From the NCBI GenBank assembly GCA_014904985.1, contig MU128938.1:131284-195283 (forward strand): 64,000 bases of DNA. Direction: 5' to 3'. The DNA is from Hydnum rufescens UP504 (lineage: Eukaryota; Basidiomycota; Agaricomycetes; Cantharellales; Hydnaceae). This document shows positions 38,055-51,826 of this stretch, piece by piece (position 1 is the stretch's first letter; every line of letters begins with the position of its first letter). The notes under the pieces are model-generated. The model was not told where the DNA came from. It worked only from the letters and a program-made list of their open reading frames with translations, and did no database searches. Made by a program: the position numbers and the translations under genes.

Positions 38055-39869
38055 ATGCACAGCTCGAATGTCGTTACCATCTCTTCATTACAGCCCTTTG
38101 TCGATGGAGTCGAAATTGAAATCAAACGTGTATTTGCTGTAGCATTCCGAAATCCAAGTCAGCTGACTCAAACGAAGACCGCATTGTTACTTTCAGCGAG
38201 CTACCAGTCCACGAAGCAAAGACAAGGGCTATCGGCCCATCTGGAGGGTCCCTACTGCGGAAGACGAATATTCAATTCCTTCTGTGCCCTGTGCAGACGG
38301 GAAGTGCACCTGGCCCCAATGGTCGTTCTGGCCAAGGTCTTATCCATTGAATGTGTGGCGATCTCTCCAGATCCCAACGATGCAAAGGAATATAGTGGCG
38401 CCGAAATCTCAAGCGACGATTCTGGAGTGCTGCAGACCCTCGATCAATCAAGCATGGCAACCCATCATAGCACAGAGTTGTCTTCAATCCAAACTGTTTC
38501 TCGTCCCAATTTTGCTGAAAATTTAATTTTTCCGGCTGTCACGCGACATGCTGAAACGACACCCAATCCCAATTTACATTCATGCAAGACCTCAAGGCAC
38601 CGAGTCACCCCCTCAAAGGTGTCTGACTTGACTATGGCCCATGCTCCCAATGCCACTATAGTTGCGCCCTCAGGCAGTGATCTTGCCTCATTCTCTCGTT
38701 CTTTACTGCACGCACCAAATGAAACCAACATCTCGCTGGAGACTGCACTGCATGCCCTGGCTCCGAAGGAGCTGGAGCATGATAGACCGTCAGTGTTTCA
38801 TACGCACAGCCCACTGGTTCCTCCTCGAAAGCTAGCAGGCAATACCGCCTCTACGACGTCGCAAACGGAAGATGCTGCTCGATCACAGCATCCAAGATCA
38901 AGGATAAATACAGCTCGAAGAAAGCCTCAATCACTTCTGACCGCCACCGCCATCGTAAGACCCTCACTTGCCAGCGCGCAGTGCAGTGTCTCCTCCTCTA
39001 TGCCCTCATATTCGGTCGTCTACGACTGCTTCAATCAATCCCACGGTATTCGTTTCCTCTGGCACTAATGTGACTCTTCCCTCCCGGGGCCTTGTGCCTA
39101 GACAATCATTTCACCATGACGAACATATCGCACCTCTCAGCGCAGGCCGATGCGATTTGCCAAGATGTTAAACTTCATAATAGTCTTCTCCCTGCACCAA
39201 TGACAGGTACTCCTGCAACACCTGTCCTCTGCTCAACCGATACCCATCCCCCAGAGAAACTCGATAGAGATTGATTACACAGAGATGCCATCTGCGGATA
39301 TGATTATTTGGGAGACTTTCTTGTCGCAGCCCCAAGCATCCCGCAAAGACTGCTCAAAGTCGCCAAAAGCCGTGGTGGACGACGGCGGACAGCCGAAGAA
39401 CCCAAGCATTTTCCGACAATCCTCGAAACTTAAGCGCCACGCTCAGATGTCGAGGCCCGTACTTCTTGGAACACCGTTCGAAGTCCCTGAAGGCGCGTCG
39501 CTCGAAGATGCAATCCCTGACCAGTCTTTCATCCCGCGTCAGAGAGATACTCACGTGCCGTCCACTGGACAGGAAATATCTATCACCGTCCCCCTCAAAT
39601 TCGAAACTCAGTCCTTTGTATCACTACCTGACGTAGCGAAGCAAATGCCGCACCTGCATACTGTCGGGAACAATGAAACGCAAGTAGGAACCCCTAAGTT
39701 GTCCCGCAATCGTCATCTCGAGATGTCTACGCCCATCGTTATTCGGCCGTCCTCTCAAAGGGACATCGACAGGACTGAATGTCATAGACTACTGCTGGTG
39801 AGTACATATCTTTGCTGCGGGGAACTAAGTACCCTCTCTTTGTGCCTCGAGACCTCCGATCAAGAGTGA
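38055..39869 (+). CDS. Uncertain Ser/Thr/Pro-rich reading frames, possibly one disrupted gene
   Basis: A frame beginning MHSSNVVTISSLQPFVDG runs about 338 codons to 39068, and another beginning MPSADMIIWETFLSQPQ runs 195 codons (39285-39869). Shorter frames in the other two phases bridge 38968-39274. The composition is Ser, Thr, Pro and His-rich with no recognised domain. SRPVLLGTPFEVPEGASLED is the most protein-like segment. Given the other indels in the window these could be pieces of one gene, but the length may also be chance in a low-stop region. The true start and exon structure cannot be set. Confidence 0.3.
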
Positions 39870-40388
39870 TATTCCCCCCCTCGTTGCTCCACTTCCCGCT
39901 ATACCTATCATGCTGCGGCAGCAAACGAGACTTTCAGCCTTCAACTGAACGTATCGTCTTGGAGCCGATATCTACATGGCGCTGTGCGACCCTCAATCGC
40001 TTGGATCTCGCGGAGGCGCCGCTCCCCGGGATCCACACTATTCTATCTCTCTCTGACCAACACTGTAGACACACGCATAGACCGGTCATCATACCCTTAC
40101 CTTCCCAGTCCAATACTTGTACCGTGTCCTTCAATCATTACCCCTTCTTGATGTGTTGAATGACGCTCAGTTTTCCATCCCTCATTGACCATTGATTTAT
40201 GATTGTGTTCTAGTGCGAGTTATTAGCTTGAATATTCAACTGTAAAGGAAGTCGTGTAGAGAAGTGCGTGAATACCACAGGTACTAAATGAAGAGCAGGG
40301 ATATCTCCGTGAAAGGTCCACGCAAAATTACAACTGACCTGCAGGCAGGAGAAAAGAAAGTATGTCCACGAGTGTAAACCGTAGATGT

Positions 40389-43300
40389 CTACGTGTGCGC
40401 CAGTAAGATGCCATCGATGATTGAGTTTATTGTTGCTTTGCGACTGCTCAAGTCCACACCGAACATCTCCTCCAACTTCTGACGGATTGCGCGCTTCGTG
40501 CTGGTAGTGAGATCGGCATCACGTAAAATATCCCGGACTGCATTTTCGATTTCGGCATCACTAGGTTCGCCATAGAGATTCGATGAGAATTGACCCGTCT
40601 TCAACTCCGGAAGATAGGAGGAAGGAGGTCTCGAGCGCAAGCCACCAATGGATTGTCGACCAAAAGGATCTGTTAAGCTAGGTTGCGGGATGCCGTAGGT
40701 GGAATGCTGTCTCGTCGAACCTGGGGCGTTATAGGATGGCGCAGGGGAGAACGACCGCTGATACGGACCCGCTGGAGGATCATAGTACGTCTCTCGCCCG
40801 TACAAGGATGCTGTACGAGATTCACCCCCATCTCTCTTTGTTGGAGGAACCCAAGACCCAACACTATGGTTCGACTCTTTATCCCATAGTTCATTTTCCT
40901 GTGGAAATGGTGATTTAGCATGCAGATATAGGGGAAAACATTTAGCAACGAACATAGTCGGTCCACGATTTCAAGGGAATTGATCTAGGATCAAATTTCC
41001 CTTCATCCTGTGAAAAACAAGGTCAAAACCTAACGGTTGAGACTGACATGGTGGAGGAAGCTCACATGAACCACCAATTTCTTTCCACTCTCACCCATGA
41101 CGATACGAGTTTGACCCCATGAGAAGTCGTCCATCTTCCAGAAGGCATAAAGTGGGACATAGAAAGAGAAAAGGGGAATAGCCAAGATGTAGAAGATCAT
41201 CCAACCAATCATATCCCACTTTCGCCGGAAAATAAAGACGAGGGATTGCAGACCATATATGGCGGCGAGCATGATGATTGAGAAAAGCGGGATTACTTGG
41301 TGTTGACCGGCGGTGAGGTACACTAAGTAAACGATCTAAGATTCAACAGTCAGAAACTAGCTTCACGTAGGATTAATGATGACCTACATAGGCCACAGTC
41401 ACTGGTTGGATAATGGTAGACAACAAATCGATGAACACAATAAACCGCATAGAGAAACAGCAGAAACCACAAAGGCGATCGAGGAATACGAGCTCCGCTA
41501 GGTTGTGCACGGTCGAGTTGATCCACCGACGCCGTTGGGAAAGTAAGACCTTCCACTCATCGGTGCCACTGTATATGCGTGAGCATCACGGACAAATTGT
41601 GTCTTGTAATTAGGGAAATGCTTGAGCAAAAGTGTTGTCAGATAACGATCTTCACCGAGATGAAGAAGATTCTTCATGTGCAAGGTATCAACGCGATTCT
41701 CCGAGTAGTCCTTAATAACCTGGTTGGAGACAAATAACGGCTTGTGGGTATCCGGTGTTCGGAGGCGGTACATCGTAAAACAACCAGGCAGGCAAGTGAC
41801 TGAACCAAACAGACTCTCGAATGCCTTCGCCAGATGATGTGAAATGAAATACTCGTATACCTAACCAAGCAGTTAGTCCAAGAATTATCCCACAATGCGA
41901 ACGGGTTTGAAGAAAAAAAACATGCCTGCATCATGGTGACAATGGACCGTCGGGAGTTTGAGAGCGCAGTCTCACCACAAACGCCAAGAACCTTCTTGTC
42001 ATGAACCATCCTACGTATTAATCGTAAGCTTCTCATCCACGTCAGACGAAGTATTCGTCAACTGCTTACGCAGATACCAGCCGATTAAGAGCCAGGGGCT
42101 CCACGGTAGTGTCAGCATCCACCATGAACACATACTCGTAGAACGACGGGTTGACACCAATGACGTTCTTGATTTGGTGATAGATCTCCAGTTCACAAGG
42201 GTTCATAGGCGAATTGAAGTGAACCTATATTATAGATTAACGAGGCTTATTCAATAGCAGGGCACGCAAATAACTTCACCTTGTTTAAGAAGTGCATCAA
42301 CGCCATCTGAGAGTCACGTTTACCACGATTTCCAGGACGCTGTCGTTCTGTAGGTTTCCCCACTTTAACTAGGACGAGGTAAGGTACCACATGCCCTGCG
42401 CACTCGTACAGACCGGAGTAGACCTTGCCCATGTTGTGTTGCTTCGCTCCGTCACCAAGTGAAAGGAAGCTAAGGGGCTCAGGGTCGAGGTTCGGATCTG
42501 CACCTAAAATGTCGAGTACGATACGTGGGGTTGGACGATCATTACCCGATCCGACGATGTTACCGTCGCAGATGATGAAGAGTAGCTTCCGTTTGTCGTC
42601 GTACTTGAGCTTCGCGAGCGAGTCGATAGTGCGTCGGACCGAATCCTCGTCTTCGGTGTAACAGGGCACTTGGCAAATGACGAACTTATCGTGATCTTCA
42701 GGGGCTCGAGGAGAACCAAATGAGATGGAGGCGAGGAACTTGAAACCGATCACAGCCACCATTACACAGGACAAGGCAAGTAGGATATAGGTGGAGAAAA
42801 GACACTGTGGAGAATTTCGATTATCGACCTGCCCAACGAGGAAGAGATTGCGAAGACAAGTTTTTTGTCGGCTGAGAGCGCCCGAGTCCATGTTGAGTGC
42901 GTGGAGTTTTTTGGTCACATCCTGTCCAGGAGCATACTTGAAAAGGCTGACGACGTTAGGGTCCATGAACTGTGTATTGATACCAGTCGGGGCCGTGGTC
43001 CCGGGGGGTGTTTTGATTGTTGGGGGCGCGTTGAGATAGTCCGTCAAGTCATAAACCAAGTTCTCAACAACCCCGACAGCACGGCCAGACTTCGCCATAG
43101 AACTGATCTTGCCGGGGTTTAAACCTACAAATCCAACGCGAAAATTGGATCTCAGAAATATCATTTGTTCGAAGTACCAATCTGGCCGATAGTCATACTG
43201 GTTGTATGCTCGGAAATCGTGATATTGCGCGTAGGGATTGATGGATTGATTGGCCGAGGACAAGATGACATACGGGTTGACCGCCCCATCAACACCATCG

Positions 43301-46300
43301 CAAAGGGCACTGACCTGTTATTAAATACGTTCAGATAAGCTCCGTTTTCTGCAGAATTGATTACCGACCTGAACCGGGAACAAGGTTGAGGCCTCGATTC
43401 CACCATACTTCATGACAGACTTCGCTGGTACGACGTTGACCTGGGTCAAGTGCGTGCTTAAGAAGTTGGTGAGCTGAAAAACTTCTCCCCGTATGTAAGT
43501 GTACGTGTGCGCTGGGTCGCTGTTGTATGAATGTGACTGGATTTCTGCCTCGCTGAACACGTATTCGTGCGGACAGATTATAAGACCGAGGACGGCGATG
43601 ATGAAAATGGAGATCCCGCAAACGATCCAGATAAGAATATTAATGGCAAGTTTTTCACGCCATGCCTGTCGGATGTCGAGGCGTTTCATGCCGCCAATCG
43701 AAGATAGGAGGAAGCTTGGCATCCACCAGGTCAACATCCAAGTTGCACAGAGCCATCGCCGACGTGCGGAAGAATCCTGAATTTCTCAGACACCTCCCCT
43801 TGCAGAATTTCGCCAGGTAATGGGTCCTTTTCGGCATCGAGCTTTTTTCCCGAGTTCTGGAACATGTTCCGGGAAGGAGCGTAGGATTCGCTGCCAAAGT
43901 TGCTGCTGTCATCGCGCGCACTGGTGAAGCGGCTTTGTTGATCGTAATCATCTGTTCTGAATGACCGACCGTCATCTTCTTCCCCGTAACCAGTAACCCC
44001 TCCGCGGGACGTATAAGGTTGGTCCTGAACATTGGCAACTAATGGTAGTGCTTGGTTGGATTGGCCGTAGTCGAATCCACCGGGGGATGTATCCCCGAGA
44101 CCAGGAGAGGATCCGTAAGGAGCGTAGAGATCTGGTCGTGAATCCAACCCGGCCTCGATTTCAGCCGCACGGAGCCGATTTCGCTTCTGTTCCTCCACAT
44201 CACTGGCTCGAAGATGATCTTCCACTTTATGAAAAGCGGCTTGGGTGAGAAATAGCTATGTAGATTCTCATCAGTTAAGGATCGAGCACATTCGGGCCTG
44301 CTGCCTCACTTTACTGTTCCCAATGACGATATCAGACTCGGCGAGTTCGAGAGCGTCTCGTGCGGCGAGGACCCGTTGGACAGATTCCCCCTCTGCGGGA
44401 ACACCCAACATCTTCAATTGATCACGGTATCGATCACAGAATTCAGTCGGAGACATGCTGGCTTCGAAGATAACCGCATTCCTTCTCGCCATCTCTGGCA
44501 AGCCAATGCTTCGGACCTGCGCCTTGACACCACGGCCTTCAAGTTGATTGGGCAATTGTGAGTCATTGGGATTGATGCAGAAGATATACCACGGGTTGGT
44601 TTCATCGAGGCTCCCGAACAGAGTGTTGAGCGCAGACTGGAACTCCCCTGCAACGCAGCGGGTTCCCGACAATTCTTCCCCCTCCTCATCGATAGTGGCT
44701 TCGCCTTTCCCCTGATCTGCTGTGACTTTACGCTTGATGGTTAGTTTGCGGCGCGTGGAAGGAGCGCGCATAGGCTTCACAGGCTGATGAGCGGCGACAA
44801 TGGTCTCATCGTGGTGAGGATGAGCCTGGGTGGCAATCGATTTGGAGGAAAATAATGCTTGAATAAATGGATTGGACGAGCCGGAGGTGCCATCGCCTCC
44901 TGCAACAGAATCCGTATTGCCCCGTAAGAGCGATACAAAATCCGGATTAAGGGCCGCTGCATTCTTCTCGAGGATAGTTTCGGAAGAGTATGTGACTGGA
45001 CCATTGTAGTGGCTGACGACGAAGGTAGGATATCCAGTGTGACCCACACCACCGAGTTTGAAGGACGAGTGATTACCCCATCGTTTGCCGAAAGCTTCGA
45101 TCATGGTGTGATCATTCTTCTTGGGCATGCGGCGGGCCTGATCATCCATGATGTGGATAAGGCCACCAGGCATGGCGGAGAGCATCCGCACACACTCTGA
45201 GTTGTCGAAGAATGGTATGGCAGGGATGTATTTGGAAATCCCCTCAGAGGCATACTCCACAACGTGGGTTTCAAAGATCTGCCGCTGGATCCAGTTGTGT
45301 AGGCGTTCGTTGGCATAGTTCACGCAGAACTGGTCAAGAGAATTCGACCTGCTAGGAGACGCGGTAATATTCTGGAAGCCAGGAAGATCAAAGAGACCAA
45401 TGAAAGTGGTGTAGTCATCACGACATAGACGCTGATTGATGAATTCGTTTAACCACGCGAAAAGAAGCGAGTACAGGTTCTTTGCTAAGTCATCCCGGTT
45501 ATCGGATGCGCCTTCTGGATCGAGGAATACGGTGCACAGCTCCGTCTTTACCATCTTTGTCTTATAGGAAAGCACGGACTCGAGGGTGGCAGCTGGGACC
45601 CCTAAGAATTCGGCGACGATGGCCAGCACGTCAGAATTGCGGACCACGGCAGCATCTTCATTACGGGTGCGATCACGGACAAAATCGATGTTGCCCAGAT
45701 GAATGATGGCAGCGATAAGCTGACAGGTCTGTGCAACACTTCGCTTCGAGAAGCCGACGTTTTTCAGTGCGTGTTTAAGCCGATCAAATTTGGGACCATC
45801 GTCTTCTTGAAACTGCCTCCCACCCCCGTGAGTTAAGTATCGGTAGACGGTACGGTCGTTGAGATGGAGATGCTGGCGCTCTTCAGCGCTTGCACCAGTG
45901 AGTAGATAGTAAAAGATGTGGAAATTGCGTTCGCCAGAGGGCGCCCCGGCAACACGATTGCGCTCGAGATAGTAGTCAAGCGTTTTCACACCCGCCAATC
46001 TCCCCCGGTCAGTGAATTGTAGCTCCGTGTACTTGCCAAATCTCGACGCATTGGGATTCAACAACGTTCGTGCATTGCCGAAGGACTCAAGGACGAACTC
46101 GGCGCTGGGAATTTGGGTGCCGAGCTTGGACCCTTTCTTGCCCGGATTGCTCACACTGAGCTCTATGATGCTTTTGATCGCTAGACGGCGACTCTCCGAC
46201 TTTCCGGAACCAGTCTCTCCACTAGGGCACAAGGGAATGAGTGAAGACGAGGGTCAATAGGAAGGCTGAGTTATCGAACCTCATAAGAATACTTTGGTCC

Positions 46301-46608
46301 TGACTTGTCCTCCGCATGTGGTAGTATGCGTTGTTGGCAATTTGAAAAATATGAGGAGGGAGATGCTGCTTTTCCTCGTTCGTCTCCCTGTACTCGGCTG
46401 CGTAGTCGACGAGTACTGAGTCGGCGTTGCTAGTTACATATTTGTGAGGATTCAAGGCAACCAGCGCTGAAGTGCCAATACTAGTGTAGATAACATCGGC
46501 CAAGAATCGATCGCGCAAGGTTGACACGAGAATATCATCTGAGATGGATGAAAGGGCGGCGAGGTCATCTTCTGCAAGGCGTCCGTGCGCTGGTCGTTTC
46601 GTGGCCAT
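40389..46608 (-). CDS. Chitin synthase with N-terminal myosin motor (class V type; frame steps)
   Basis: This enzyme makes cell-wall chitin from UDP-GlcNAc at the plasma membrane, with a myosin-like domain for polarised delivery. From the N-terminus: motor domain with P-loop [10 protein letters not shown], switch [16 protein letters not shown] and switch [11 protein letters not shown]; a linker; membrane helices ([20 protein letters not shown]); and the catalytic region with [54 protein letters not shown] and the QRRRW motif. C-terminal helices and a DEK_C domain ([20 protein letters not shown]) complete it. The frame breaks twice by one missing base: near 43776 (before [14 protein letters not shown]) and near 41562, just before QRRRW. 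The intron at 41861-41925 has a GC donor. The PTPA start is only 210 bases away, on the other strand. Confidence 0.93.
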
Positions 46609-46818
46609 CGGGTGCCGTGGGGGCTATGTAAAGTAGTTCTAGGGCTCGACAAGGAGACGTGAAACAGCGATTGGCAGAAGACGGTATCCCCTGTGGGGGT
46701 GAAGAGAAAGTGAACGATGAAAACACGTCAAATTGAAGGGCCTCAAGGTTTACGTAGATTCAGTGGCAGAACTTGAGGTACGGAGGCAAAATCCCGGCCA
46801 AACCCGCTGATCTGTGTC

Positions 46819-48306
46819 ATGGCCTTTGAACGGCCTCGTAAAGCGATCCTTACGACAGCCCATCTTGCGAAGTTCCAGGGATCAGACACCTACGAGCATA
46901 TCGTAGCGTACATAAATGCTCTTAATGATGCCGTTACGGGCGTCAAGAGCACAGACCCTTGCTCTCAATCCGGGGTATGTAGCCAGTGTGTTCTGGTCTC
47001 TTGGTGCTGGGTCTGACTACTCTTCTCCAGGGTGTATTAGCGATCCTCAACCTACTCGATCGGGTCGAGGACATCGCTAGAAGCACTCCACCGGTAAACA
47101 ATCTAGCATCGCGCTTCGGCAATCCTGCATTCAAAGAATTCTACGACAAAGTGACGAACGTAGGCATGTCACCTTTAATTGTGCAACGAATCCCGAGTGT
47201 AAGAATGATTCGCAGGAATCAAAGTCTCTCCATGAAACTTTACCAAATTTGCCCAGCGAATCGATTGCAGAGGTATCAGTTTATTTTAACGAAAGCTGGG
47301 GTAACCGAACGCGAATCGATTATGGAAGTGGAATGGAGCTCAACTTCCTATGTTGGATGTGAGCATTGAACTGAACTGATTTTAGTCCGCTTTGTTCACA
47401 GCCCTCTAACAGGATGTGCTTAGAACACTTTGGCGTGGTCGAGAAGTCTGATCATGTAGCCCTCGTCATCCGCGTGATGTGGCGATACATCTCTGTCATG
47501 CGCGTCTTGCAGTCTTCGTATTGGCTCGAGCCTGCTGGATCGCATGGAGTCTGGGGCCTCGATGATTACCACTTCTTGCCGTTCTTGTTCGGCTCTGCTC
47601 AACTCTGCGGTGGGTGCTCGTGCTCTTGCCACCGTCCGTGGGTCCCATTCATCATTTCTACCCAGGCCACAAGCACATTCGACCCAAAGCCATCCATGAT
47701 TCCGACATATTGGAGGAGTTCTCAAAATATTATATGTATCTCGCTTGCATCCAGTTCATTAACTCGGTAGGTTCTTTTTGGATTCAGAGTGACATTTTGA
47801 ACTGAAATTTCTTTAGATAAAGACAGCTTCTCTACGATGGCATTCCCCAATGTTGGACGATATATCAGCTGTGCGTCAGTTCAGTGCTCTTCGACAACGG
47901 CGATGCTTCTTACGGCCGCTTCCAGGTGAAGACTTGGGACAAAGTTAACTCTGGAATGATCAAGATGTATAAAGCCGAGGTGCTAGGAAAACTCCCAGTA
48001 ATGCAGCATTTTCTTTTCGGCTCCATCCTCCCTTTTCCCGGGGGAGATGAAGACGAAGATCTACATCTGCATACGGAAGAGGAAGAGCGAGATGCACATA
48101 GGGGCCATCGGCATGTACACAGCCCTTTATTGGGGGATACGTCGGGGAGCGGTGGTGGGGCAAGCCAGTTGGAAGTCGGATGGGGCGACTGCTGCGGAAT
48201 CCCAATCCCCAGCGCTTTTGCTGCGGCTGAGGCCGACAAGAAAAAGAACCAGAGTATAGGCGGGATACCGTTCGGAGGGGCGATAAGACCCGTCCCGTTT
48301 GATTGA
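46819..48306 (+). CDS. PTPA: PP2A phosphatase activator (peptidyl-prolyl isomerase)
   Basis: PTPA (yeast Rrd1/Rrd2) activates PP2A-type phosphatases and has prolyl isomerase activity. Six introns join in phase to give: [95 protein letters not shown] (the peptide-binding signature), [37 protein letters not shown] and [20 protein letters not shown], ending in [19 protein letters not shown] long acidic, Gly-rich tail of about 80 residues follows. No frame break was found. It shares a 210-base promoter region with the chitin synthase. I cannot tell which of the two yeast paralogues it matches. Confidence 0.93.
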
Positions 48307-49403
48307 TATCGCCCAGTTATGCGCTATTTCATGTATCATGTCTTCAGGGCGTGTGTTTGTACGGCGCAAGTTAACTCATGTTTGGTGATGTGGATGGTAG
48401 GAGCTTGAAAGATTGACGGGAGGTGATCACAGATTATGAGTGACCGTATGAGGACTGTGGGCCACGAGAGCGTTTGTGCAGGCCCGACCGGAGATTGCCG
48501 CTATTCCACTCAATAACGGCATAATGCTGCTGGCCTTCTTTCGATCCGGCGGATACGTAATGTGTTACGTTGTTCGGACTTCTACAGGCAGGAATCAACA
48601 AGCAACTTGACTGTGGGGGAGTACCGGCCTGCTATCCCGACGCTAAATTTAGGACTCTCATCTCTAAAACAAAACACCCGGCGCAAGGCGGGAAAGTCAC
48701 ATGATTCAAGACTACGACAATCCGATAGATGACTCATGTAGAGTACGGCTGTTCTGATGCACATTTCAAGCCGTCTCGCTACTGGAAAAGGTCATTTTGT
48801 CTCCGGCCTCCCGCACCAAACTGGGAAGCAGACAGTCTTGTGAACATCCGATCTAGATGGCGTGCTCGTCGTTCGGAATGAAATACTCTAATCAACCTCC
48901 ACCTCTTGCACCATCTACCCTGCTGGTCGTCCCGTGCCCCCGGCGAAATTTTGGCAACCTCACAATGCCATATCGCGCACACCACGGCATTGCAGACCGG
49001 CACGTTTTGCCAATTGGGAAGAATGCGGTGTTCGAACACATGCTTGTAGAAAAGAGTATTAGGTCCTCACTTCACCCCCTCCTTGTTATCTGAGCTCCCT
49101 GCTTGGGTTGTCTACACGTGTGTGGCTTGCGATGAATTTGGCTTCTATGGCCAGATTGGAAAGTCAAGTAGGGTAAATATGAGCACTTGAGGTGCAATTT
49201 GGAGTTACGTTAAAGCACATTCATAAATGACGGCAAGTCTTCATTTTATTGCGTGCTCTCGTCCCGCATCATAATTTATATCATAGCACCTCATTCTCTG
49301 CTTGCGTTTCTTTGTAAGTCGCCGGGTTCGTTAGGCGGCACCTCCAGCTTAAAAGCAATAGACCTACGAGCTTTTCCCCCTCATTCGACTCACGAAAGTG
49401 GAG
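48307..49403. other. Intergenic, no gene seen
   Basis: About 1.1 kb between PTPA and the dioxygenase gene. Short frames occur on both strands. None shows a domain or splice chain, and no repeat stands out. Confidence 0.4.
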
Positions 49404-51249
49404 AATGTCTCCCATTGCTGTAGCACCCACGAGCCGAGCCGAACCTCAAGAGACCATCGCCTCACTGAAGGCGAAGCTCACTCCTCCTGCTTCTACTCAA
49501 GCTCGCCTAGAGAAGGGAGGAATTAATTGGGTTGGTCACTGACGTCACACTCTTTCGTGGCTAGCCCTCATCACCCTTTGACAGGGTGAAGAATATCCCC
49601 TTTATCCCCTGGCACCTCAGTGCGCCTTTCATCGTCCTTGTTTCGTTCACCATAGTCGGAATTGACGCGCGATACAAACAGATATAAACAGGATATAGAT
49701 GACATCCGCACAAACCGAGCCACGCCCTACGTTGATCCTGGAACTCGAGCCGATCCGGAGAAGAAGGCCCTCTTTAGTGCGGCGAAGGAGGTCCGCCACC
49801 TGAATTATCGTACGCCGTTATTCGCTTCTACCATGCATAACTAGCCTCTAACTTGATCTTACATACAACAGACCTCGGAGTAGGCCAAGTTTCATCGATA
49901 TTTGCCAGCGTTCATCCGGATTGACTTGGCCCTTTATCTGTTGCATAGACCGAGCTTGTGGGCGTACAGCTCAAGGACCTCACCGACCAGCAGAAGGACG
50001 AATTAGCCCTTCTTGTCGCGGAACGCACTGTCGTATTTCTACGTGATCAAGAAATTAGTCCCCAACAACAGCGAGAACTTGGACTTTACCTCGGAGCCGG
50101 CGAGATTGAAGTCCACCCTCAAGCTGCTCAAGTGCCGGGTGTTGGTGGAGGCGTTACGGTCATATGGGAAGGCGCGAAGGATTACAAGCAGCAACTACAG
50201 TCTGATGCCCAGAAGCGTACCTTCAGAGAAGCATATCCAAGTGGCTCCTATGGCTGGCATAGGTGAGTGCTCCGCATTGTGCAAACCTTCCCTCGGTGAT
50301 GCGGGCTGAGACCAATCACCCTCAGCGACCTCGTCCATGAGCATTACCCCCCGGCTACACCCATCTCCACCAGGACGCTATCCCGTGAGTCACGGGGACA
50401 ATGAATGATATCTTCGCAGCGCCTGACTGGGCCCCTTCAACAGTGAATTTGGGGGCGATACTTTGTGGGCGTCAGGGTAGGTAATTGTCCCCCGGTGCAC
50501 CTATTCATCTTCCTAATAGTTCGGTCCTTGCGACAGATATGCAGCATATGATAAACTGACGCCCACGTTCCGTACCCTGCTGGAGGGCTTGAACGGAGTA
50601 TACATATCGGCTGACAAGTATGGAGACAAGACAAATCCCAACGCACCTCCCGATCACGTAGAGTATGTCGTTCTTACCCAGAAAGATTTGAAATGTTCAT
50701 TTTGTTTATTTTCTCTCGCAGGCGCCTCCATCCTCTCATTCGTACCCATCCGTAAGCTCCTCTATTTCGAGCAGTTTATTGATTCCCAAGCTTACATCGA
50801 CCTCCTTTCAGGGCCACCGGATGGAAATCTCTCTTCGTTAATCGGTCCATGACTCGTCGCATAGATGGGCTGGCGAAGCTTGAATCGGACACGCTTCTCA
50901 AGCTTCTCTTCGAAATACAAGAGAGCAATGTTGACATCCAGGTCCGCTGGTCTTGGACGCCTGGGACATCCGCTATCTGGGACAACAGGATTGCTATCCA
51001 TAGTAAGCTCTCTCATTTGACGTTTACTCTGTGGTGGTACATCATGTTTACTCATACGCATCCACAGCTGTAAGTTGGGATTACGAGGGTAAAGTTGAAC
51101 GCCACGGAACTCGTGTGAGTTCCCTCGCCGGTAGGTCTACACAATATCAGTATTTTATATTTTCCTGTCTCATCATTAACACACCAGAGAAACCATACTT
51201 CGATCCGAAGTCGAAGAGCAGGAGGGAGGCACTTGGTCTTGACAACTAA
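49404..51249 (+). CDS. TauD/TfdA-type alpha-ketoglutarate-dependent dioxygenase (one frame step)
   Basis: Members of this Fe(II)/2-oxoglutarate family oxidise taurine, alkyl sulfonates or related compounds; the substrate here is not determined. The start at 49404 gives MSPIAVAPTSRAEPQETIA. Spliced exons give DPGTRADPEKKALFSAAKEV, GTELVGVQLKDLTDQQKDEL, AERTVVFLRDQEISPQQQRE, VHPQAAQVPGVGGGVTVIW and SYGWHSDLVHEHYPPA (the H-x-D iron ligands). GGDTLWASGYAAYDKLTPTF, GWKSLFVNRSMTRRIDGL and WTPGTSAIWDNRIAIH with its adjoining downstream HGTR complete the fold. One C appears to be missing at 50361-50363, just after the H-x-D segment. Ten or so introns are otherwise in phase. The order of motifs matches fungal sulfonate/taurine dioxygenases. 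Confidence 0.9.
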
Positions 51250-51826
51250 CTCATGTATCCTTTATCGCGTGCATCTTGATGTAGCCAAGTTCTTGTTTGT
51301 TTGTTCGTTGTTGAATGTAGCCGTTTGTTTCATACCAATGAAAGTACTATACTATCATCATATTGAAGTGTCATAGCACTCTTGGGGGTCTGTGTAGAAT
51401 CGTAAACATCACATTCTTCATAGCCAAAAAATCCGGCGTAACGCCTTGGAAGATCAAGTGGAGGTTGTGGAATAGGATTAAAGCGGCTCTGGAGTCATCC
51501 AGGGTGCCCAGAACAGCAAAAACTGTGGACTAGTGTGAAATTGAAGCACAACGGTTCCTATGAGCGACAAGAATTGGTGGATACAAGTACTAAAGCTGCG
51601 TTATTGCCGCCTGTCTAGCTGCTGCATTTTTAGTGTCACACATCACAGAAGACCCCGTTGTTTCGTTAGCGAACGCGAATGTCACGTCATGCCATAATCA
51701 CTTTCATAGACTGATGATGAGTACAGTATTACACTCTTTGACGCGTTGCAATGGTTGTCAAAAGCCACCTTGGCTGGGATTTGGTTCCGGTCACGTGACA
51801 GTTGTACTCTGTTGCTGCCTTTCAAG
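51250..51826. other. Intergenic upstream of NOP10
   Basis: I see no gene in this stretch. It should contain the dioxygenase 3' end and the NOP10 promoter. Confidence 0.4.
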
